Source: Oligoflexia bacterium | Lineage (GTDB): Bacteria > Bdellovibrionota > Bacteriovoracia > Bacteriovoracales > Bacteriovoracaceae | Assembly: GCA_015232015.1 (NCBI GenBank) | Contig: JADGAM010000001.1 | Location: 1,734 to 65,733, forward strand | Length of the DNA stretch: 64,000 nt | Reading direction: 5' to 3' | Shown here: in pieces, positions 58,209-64,000 of the stretch | How the letters are laid out: each line of letters opens with the position of its first letter | Numbering within the stretch: the first letter of the stretch is position 1 | Position numbers and translations under genes: made by a program | Notes under the pieces: model-generated | Seen by the model: only the letters and a program-made list of their open reading frames with translations | Databases searched by the model: none | Told to the model about the DNA's origin: nothing

Positions 58209-59401
58209 TAATCACCTTTGATTAAATTGCTAACCTCAAACATACTACGAATAACTTCATCAACAGAAATTTCAGTTAGACAGTAACGTTTCTTACGAAT
58301 ACAAAAACCTTGACCATTAGTAGTGCATGGCCTACAAATAAGTTTTTTTGCCACCATTTTTGATTTTTTAAGATGAGGGTAAAATCCAAACTCCTCTCCA
58401 GTAGGCCCTAAAATAAATATACTTGGAGTACCAACTGACTCTGCAATATGAGGCAAACCAGTATCATTACCCACAACCATAAATGCTTTTTTTAAAAAGA
58501 TGGTGGATTCAACTAAACTACATTTTCCTTGTAGATTGAAAATTTGCTGAGGATATTTGGCCATTAATGGATTAAAAATATCGCAAAATGTATCATCCTT
58601 ACCTGCTAAAATTACATATAAAAAATCGAAATCAAAATTATCATGTGCATGTTGACTATATTGTTTTTGTAAAAGTTTTTCTAATAAATGGTAAAATTTT
58701 TCAGCAGGCCATCTTTTTTTTGGATAGGAAGCAGATGGAACAATTGCAATAAATTTTTTATGCTCTAAAATATTTAATTGCCATTTATCTAGAGAAAATT
58801 TAAGTGCTTTTTCATCGCAAAAGGTGACGGCTGTAGAAGATAGTTGATTACAATTGCTTGCTGTAGTTACAAATTTTGACAGATCATCAAAAAAGGCCTC
58901 ATTTGGGTTCATTTTATTTATTTTATTTTGATGAAAAATAGGAAGTAGATCTATAACATTTCTTTTTAAGAGTAATTCTCCAAATTTTGGAAAATTATTT
59001 TTTTCTTTATTTTTAACTAAAATATTTATTTTAAAAGTTGTTAATAACACTCTTTCAAATGTTCTTTTATCAATACTTATTCTAGGAATGAAAAAGAAAA
59101 AAAAACGAACAAAGAGTGAGCGTAAACTTCCATGCATATCTATGATGAGATCAATTTTGTGTTTGCAGTTTATTTCTCTCACCAATTTGATCAATTCAAA
59201 TAACCCTTTAAGACCACCACGTCTGGAAAAACCATATACCTGATCTATATGCGGGTGATTTACAAGAAGAGGAACAAACATAGAGGAGGTAAGATAACTA
59301 AGCGAAACCTTATTTCCAAGATATTTTTTTATTGCACTTACAGTGGAGGTAGTTAGTACAATATCTCCTAAACTTGAAAAACGTATAATTAATATATGCA
59401 T
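58208..59401 (-). CDS. Glycosyltransferase family 9 (heptosyltransferase-like)
   Basis: MHILIIRFSSLGDIVLTTSTVSAIKK; AFMVVGNDTGLPHIAESVGTPSIFILGPT; CRPC. Confidence 0.85.
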   Translation of the reverse strand: MHILIIRFSSLGDIVLTTSTVSAIKKYLGNKVSLSYLTSSMFVPLLVNHPHIDQVYGFSRRGGLKGLFELIKLVREINCKHKIDLIIDMHGSLRSLFVRFFFFFIPRISIDKRTFERVLLTTFKINILVKNKEKNNFPKFGELLLKRNVIDLLPIFHQNKINKMNPNEAFFDDLSKFVTTASNCNQLSSTAVTFCDEKALKFSLDKWQLNILEHKKFIAIVPSASYPKKRWPAEKFYHLLEKLLQKQYSQHAHDNFDFDFLYVILAGKDDTFCDIFNPLMAKYPQQIFNLQGKCSLVESTIFLKKAFMVVGNDTGLPHIAESVGTPSIFILGPTGEEFGFYPHLKKSKMVAKKLICRPCTTNGQGFCIRKKRYCLTEISVDEVIRSMFEVSNLIKGD

Positions 59402-59461
59402 AATTTAACAGCTACATTTTTTACATTCTTTGAATTTTTTGCATTATGAAGGAAGATTTAT

Positions 59462-60217
59462 TTATTTCTTGTTTATGTTGGTTAAGATGCTTTGGATGAA
59501 ATCTACTGGAATTGGAAAAAATGTTGTAGTTTTTCCTTCTCCGGAAGATATCTCTTTCATAGTATCTAAGTATCTAAGTATGATTGCCCCATTTTCAGAA
59601 CTCAAATTACGAGCGGCCGCTGCTAACTTAATTGAAGCATCAAGTTCTCCTTCTGCAGAGATAACTTTTGCACGTTTATTTCTTTCTGCTTCTGCTTGCT
59701 TGGCCATTGCTCTTTGCATTTCAATTGGCAGATCGATTGCTTTAACTTCTACTGCAGAAACTTTAATTCCCCACGATTCCGTTTGTTCATCTAAAATTAT
59801 TTGTAATTTTTGATTTATCTTATCTCTTTGAGAGAGTAATTCATCTAATTCAAATTGACCGATAATAGATCTTAATGTTGTTTGAGCAATTTGTCCGGTG
59901 GCCATTAAATAGTCTTCAATATTAATGATGGCCATCTCAGGGTTATTTACTCTGAAGTATACTACCCCATTTACTTTTAGTGTTACGTTGTCACGAGTTA
60001 TAATATCTTGAGACGGGATATCCATAGTAACAGTTCTTAAGTCAACCCGACGCATTTTTTCTATCCCAGGAATTAAAATAATTAAACCAGGGCCTCTTAT
60101 TCCAGTGAAGCGACCAAGTCTAAATACAACTGCTCTCTCATACTCATTTAAAATCTTAACAGTATTAAAAATTAAAATAACGGCGATAATTATAAACGGT
60201 AGTGAAGTGAATAGCAT
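59462..60217 (-). CDS. SPFH/stomatin-like (slipin) membrane protein
   Basis: [67 protein letters not shown]. Start set at 60217 with SD AAGGAGT. Confidence 0.9.
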   Translation of the reverse strand: MLFTSLPFIIIAVILIFNTVKILNEYERAVVFRLGRFTGIRGPGLIILIPGIEKMRRVDLRTVTMDIPSQDIITRDNVTLKVNGVVYFRVNNPEMAIINIEDYLMATGQIAQTTLRSIIGQFELDELLSQRDKINQKLQIILDEQTESWGIKVSAVEVKAIDLPIEMQRAMAKQAEAERNKRAKVISAEGELDASIKLAAAARNLSSENGAIILRYLDTMKEISSGEGKTTTFFPIPVDFIQSILTNINKK

Positions 60218-60430
60218 ATGATACTCCTTTTTATCTTGTTTCATATATTATTAGATTTATAAATAAATCCCACTTTACCAGTGAATATATCAATTAAAAA
60301 TATTTTAGTAAAATATTTGAGGAAGAAAATATTTTTAGTGTTGTAAGAAAATTGATTTATAATGTTAGTAATAACATTATTAAAAAAAGCACATTAAAAA
60401 GTTATAAAGTTATAGAGAGATCTAAAAATA

Positions 60431-61462
60431 ATGAAGAAATTTTTTCAAAGTTTAAATTTTATATTTAAAAAAATAGTAATCTTCATAACTGGATCTACTA
60501 TTTTAATTCAAATTTTATTAATTTTATTACTTACATTTGTAATTGCATTCACATCTACATCTATATTTGCATTTGCAAAAGATGATAATTTACAAAAATA
60601 TCCTTCTGCTAATACTGGTGATAGTGGAAAAAGTGAGGGAATTGCTGGTGATACTGTTGCTGTTAATAATGATGAAAAAAAGAGTAATGCTAATGCCTTG
60701 CCTTTATTTGAATTGGGAGCAGGTTTCTTATATTTGAATATGAATCACTATCGCGGATCTGATCAGACTGCTAGTTATCTTTGGCCACTTCCTTTTTTTA
60801 TATATCGTGGAGAAAATGTTTACGCTAAAAACTCTATGGTTCAAGGTAATATTTATGAAAAGGGAGATTTTAGTCTAGGACTAAGTATGATGGCATCGTT
60901 AAGAGTCAGTAGTGCTGAAAACCATGCCAGAGAGGGAATGCCTACTCTTGATCCAACCTTAGAGATTGGTCCTGTAGCAGAGTGGACATTTTGGCGTGAT
61001 AAAAATAATTTAAATACATTGAGCGTTTCTTTTCCAATAAGAGCAGTAAATGCTGTAGATTTTTTCTATGCCAAATATGAGGGTTGTTTTTCCGTTCCAT
61101 TCGTTTCACTTTCAAGCTACCCTCAAGATTATACTTTAGGTTTTTTTAGTGAAATTACTATGGCAGTTATGTGGGGGTCAGCAAGATATCACAATTATTT
61201 TTACGGAGTTTCTGAAGAGTATGTAAGAGAAAATCGTCCTAAATATAATGCTAGTGCAGGATATAGTGGAGCTCATGCGACATGGTGGTTAAGTAAAAAA
61301 TTTGATCCATTTTATCTTTATGGGTTTTATCGATATGATCGTTTAAATAGAGCAGTCTTTATCGATAGCCCTCTAGTTAAACAAAAAGATTATCATGTTA
61401 TGGGTGTTGGTCTTATATGGTATTTTTATCAAACTAAGGCAATGTCGGCCCGTCGTCAATAG
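60431..61462 (+). CDS. MipA/OmpV-family outer-membrane protein
   Basis: WPLPFFIYRGENVY; HNYFYGVSEEYVRENRPKYNASAGYSGAHATWWLSKKF...DSPLVKQKDYHVMGVGLIWYF. Confidence 0.75.
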   Translation: MKKFFQSLNFIFKKIVIFITGSTILIQILLILLLTFVIAFTSTSIFAFAKDDNLQKYPSANTGDSGKSEGIAGDTVAVNNDEKKSNANALPLFELGAGFLYLNMNHYRGSDQTASYLWPLPFFIYRGENVYAKNSMVQGNIYEKGDFSLGLSMMASLRVSSAENHAREGMPTLDPTLEIGPVAEWTFWRDKNNLNTLSVSFPIRAVNAVDFFYAKYEGCFSVPFVSLSSYPQDYTLGFFSEITMAVMWGSARYHNYFYGVSEEYVRENRPKYNASAGYSGAHATWWLSKKFDPFYLYGFYRYDRLNRAVFIDSPLVKQKDYHVMGVGLIWYFYQTKAMSARRQ

Positions 61463-61504
61463 ACCTACCTAGGCTTAAACTTAGGGCACATTCTAATCTT
61501 AATC

Positions 61505-61900
61505 CTAATTTGTTTCCATCTCTTCTTCGAATGGAGAGTTAGAATTTATGTTGGAGGTTGTATTTACATTTGAGTTGTTAACATTGTCTACAGAAGGAAA
61601 GGATGCAGTTTCAGTAGTTATCTCTTCTGCATTTAGACCAGCAGTAGTAGTATTTGTATTGTCATTGATATTAATGTTTGTGCTGGTAGGAGGAATATAA
61701 TTTGACAAGCTACTTGGATTTGCATCTATGTTGTTACTAATGTTGTTAGTGTCGTTAGTATCACTTTGATTTTGAATATCATAAGTAGGATCGTCTTCAG
61801 AGAAGCATTTAGAAATAGGAAAGGAAGATAAAAGTAAGATGGTGTTTATAGATAATAAATATAAAAATATTTTAAATTTAACATTCATATGAATATACAT
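61505..61900 (-). CDS. Hypothetical secreted Asn/Thr-rich low-complexity protein
   Basis: Signal-like N-terminus; NDTNNISNNIDAN..STNININDNTNTTT. Confidence 0.5.
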   Translation of the reverse strand: MYIHMNVKFKIFLYLLSINTILLLSSFPISKCFSEDDPTYDIQNQSDTNDTNNISNNIDANPSSLSNYIPPTSTNININDNTNTTTAGLNAEEITTETASFPSVDNVNNSNVNTTSNINSNSPFEEEMETN

Positions 61901-61922
61901 AGTAATCTCCAGTTTTTAAGAA

Positions 61923-62999
61923 TTATACATTAAAAAGGAAGTTGCATATATCTCCGTCTTCGATAATATAGTCTTGCCCTTTTACCATAAACTTACCTAA
62001 AGTTCTAATTTTTTGCTCATTTCCACAAAACATTAAATCATTATATTTAATAACTTCTACTCTAATAAAACCTCGCTCTATATCACTATGAATTTTACCT
62101 GCTGCTTTTGGAGCACTTGTTCCTTTTCTTATAGTCCAAGCACGAACCTCATCTTTTCCCATAGTATAAAAGGACATTAAACCTAGTAAATCATAAGCTG
62201 CAATATTTAATCTATCACTTCCAAGTGAACTTATATTTAAATCCTTTAAATATTCGGTCCTCTCCTCTAAATTATCAATTGCAAGAATCTCTTTTTCAAT
62301 TTGAGCTGAAACTATAAATACATCATCATGAGATTTTGTTGTTTGTTGCGGTTGCTGCTGTTGTTCTCTAAGTTTATCTTCATCAACGTTATAACACCAG
62401 ATAATAGGTTTTATTGTAAGAAAATTTAAGCTATTAATTGATGCTTCTTCCTCTGCAGAAAGAGTTAGTGTGTTTAATTTTTCATTACTTTCGAGAGTTT
62501 TTTTAAATTTTAAAATTGTTTCTTCTTCTAGATTTTGAATGGCGGTTGTTTTGACTTTCTTTTTATCTTTATCAATTCGATCAAGCCTTTTTTCAACTAG
62601 ATCTAGATCTGCAAAAATTAATTCTGCTTCTAAATTTTCTTTATCTCTATTAGCATTTACTGATCCAGCAGGATGATAGACTTCTTCAGAGGTAAAACCC
62701 CTCACCACAATACAGAGAAGATCAGAAGTTTTTGCTTCTTGTATCCAACTATTTGCAAGCTGTCCGCCGCCTCCTCCAGAATTATCAATATCTGAACATA
62801 AAACAAAATCAGTTTGAGCGTAAGTAATTTTAGCAGGTTTTGCAATTTTTGAAATATCATCAACTCGTTTATCCCAAACATTGGCCTTGCCAGAAATTAC
62901 TTCTCCTGCTCTCTTTGGGCCTAAAACATCACGAGCAGTTAATAATCCAAAGAGAGTTTTTTTTCCCGCCATGGGCAGACCTAAAATTGCAATTTTCAT
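61923..62999 (-). CDS. ychF: YchF/Obg-like GTPase/ATPase with C-terminal TGS domain
   Basis: MKIAILGLPMAGKKTLFGLLT (P-loop); C-terminal ARAWTIRKGTSAPKAAGKIHSDIERGFIRVEVIKYND-type TGS block. Start set at 62999. Confidence 0.88.
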   Translation of the reverse strand: MKIAILGLPMAGKKTLFGLLTARDVLGPKRAGEVISGKANVWDKRVDDISKIAKPAKITYAQTDFVLCSDIDNSGGGGGQLANSWIQEAKTSDLLCIVVRGFTSEEVYHPAGSVNANRDKENLEAELIFADLDLVEKRLDRIDKDKKKVKTTAIQNLEEETILKFKKTLESNEKLNTLTLSAEEEASINSLNFLTIKPIIWCYNVDEDKLREQQQQPQQTTKSHDDVFIVSAQIEKEILAIDNLEERTEYLKDLNISSLGSDRLNIAAYDLLGLMSFYTMGKDEVRAWTIRKGTSAPKAAGKIHSDIERGFIRVEVIKYNDLMFCGNEQKIRTLGKFMVKGQDYIIEDGDICNFLFNV

Positions 63000-63063
63000 A
63001 AAGTAAAGCTCCTTAAATAACAATTAACTTATCATTTTATAAATTTAATTATAAGTACAAAGT

Positions 63064-64000
63064 ATGTTTATACCAACTACAAAAGAAGAACTAGAAAAAT
63101 TAAAGTGGAAAGAGCTAGATGTAATTTTAGTATCTGGAGATACCTACATAGATAGTTCATATATTGGTGTCTCAGTTATTGGTCAAATATTAATTGCTGC
63201 TGGTTTCAAGGTAGGAATTATTGCCCAGCCTGCAGTGGATAGCGAAAAAGATATCACTAGACTTGGAGAACCAAAACTTTTTTGGGGAGTAAGTTCGGGA
63301 TCGATGGATTCCCTGGTGGCCAATTACACCGCTAGTTTAAAAAAACGCAAACAAGATGATTTTACTCCCGGAACAATTAATAATAAAAGACCGGATAGAG
63401 CATTAATTGCTTATAGTAATCTTATAAAAAAATATTTTAAAAAGAGTAAATGTGAAGGTGAAACGAGTGCTCCTATTATTTTAGGAGGAGTAGAGGCAAC
63501 ACTGAGACGATTTTCCCATTATGATTACTGGAGTAATAAAGTCAGAAGATCGATTTTGCTTGACTCAAAAGCTGATATTTTAGTTTATGGAATGGGAGAG
63601 AGGGCAATTGTAGAGATAGCTAATTGTTTAAAAAATAAATTAAAACTAAAAAATATTAGAGGAATTATGTATGTAGGAAGAAGTTCTGATATTTTTGAGG
63701 AATATTTAGAATTGCCCTCTTTGCAACAAGTAAACGAGGATCCAAAAGCATTGGCCCAGATGTTTGCTATTTTTTATAACAATAATGATCCTTTAAATGC
63801 CAAAGGTTTATATCAGGCCTGTGATAAGGATAGATTTATCATTCAAAATCCTCCAGCATTACATTTATCTACCAATGAATTAGATAATATTTATGAATTA
63901 CCATATCAAAGAGATGTTCATCCATACTACAAAAAAGATGGAGAGGTTCGTGCATTAAATACTATTCGTTTTGCAATAACTACTCATAGGGGTTGTTATG
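63064..64000 (+). CDS. YgiQ-family radical SAM protein (3'-truncated by window end)
   Basis: Open frame to window end: MFIPTTKEELEKLKWKELDVILVSGDTYIDSSYIGVSVIGQILIAAGFKVGIIAQP...ILGGVEATLRRFSHYDYW...; ends at TTHRGCY, the start of the Fe-S motif. Absent from the ORF track because it has no stop. Confidence 0.9.
   Translation, partial: MFIPTTKEELEKLKWKELDVILVSGDTYIDSSYIGVSVIGQILIAAGFKVGIIAQPAVDSEKDITRLGEPKLFWGVSSGSMDSLVANYTASLKKRKQDDFTPGTINNKRPDRALIAYSNLIKKYFKKSKCEGETSAPIILGGVEATLRRFSHYDYWSNKVRRSILLDSKADILVYGMGERAIVEIANCLKNKLKLKNIRGIMYVGRSSDIFEEYLELPSLQQVNEDPKALAQMFAIFYNNNDPLNAKGLYQACDKDRFIIQNPPALHLSTNELDNIYELPYQRDVHPYYKKDGEVRALNTIRFAITTHRGCY

Overview
AT-rich bacterial chromosomal window, about 50 CDSs, mostly housekeeping and cell-envelope genes. 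Taxonomy cannot be proven from sequence alone; a Bdellovibrionota/deltaproteobacteria-like Gram-negative is my guess. Recognisable genes: metG, a KdpD-like sensor, a GHMP kinase, two subtilisin-like proteases, fbp, sixA, a TAXI-type TRAP binding protein, adenosine deaminase, glmS, PBP1C, an O-antigen-ligase-like protein, an APC permease, cydAB, a radical SAM/SPASM protein, a PEP/pyruvate-binding-domain protein, a DTW protein, a CHASE2 adenylate cyclase, pepN, an RsmB-like methyltransferase, waaA-like and heptosyltransferase-like genes, an SPFH protein, a MipA/OmpV-like protein, ychF and a 3'-truncated ygiQ-like gene. I saw no rRNA, tRNA, CRISPR array, transposase or phage module. The most interesting signals are: (1) a secreted subtilase without its own propeptide, followed by an overlapping gene whose product looks like a detached subtilase propeptide; (2) a ~55-nt dispersed repeat present in frame inside two unrelated ORFs and once between genes (RPE-like behaviour); (3) a ~185-bp near-symmetric palindromic MITE/REP-like element plus a half copy; (4) a 36-nt hairpin repeat with a GAAA loop, two copies; (5) short tandem repeats seeded on stop codons that place stops in all three frames; (6) a KdpD-like protein without a histidine kinase domain; (7) low-complexity insertions in many conserved enzymes.
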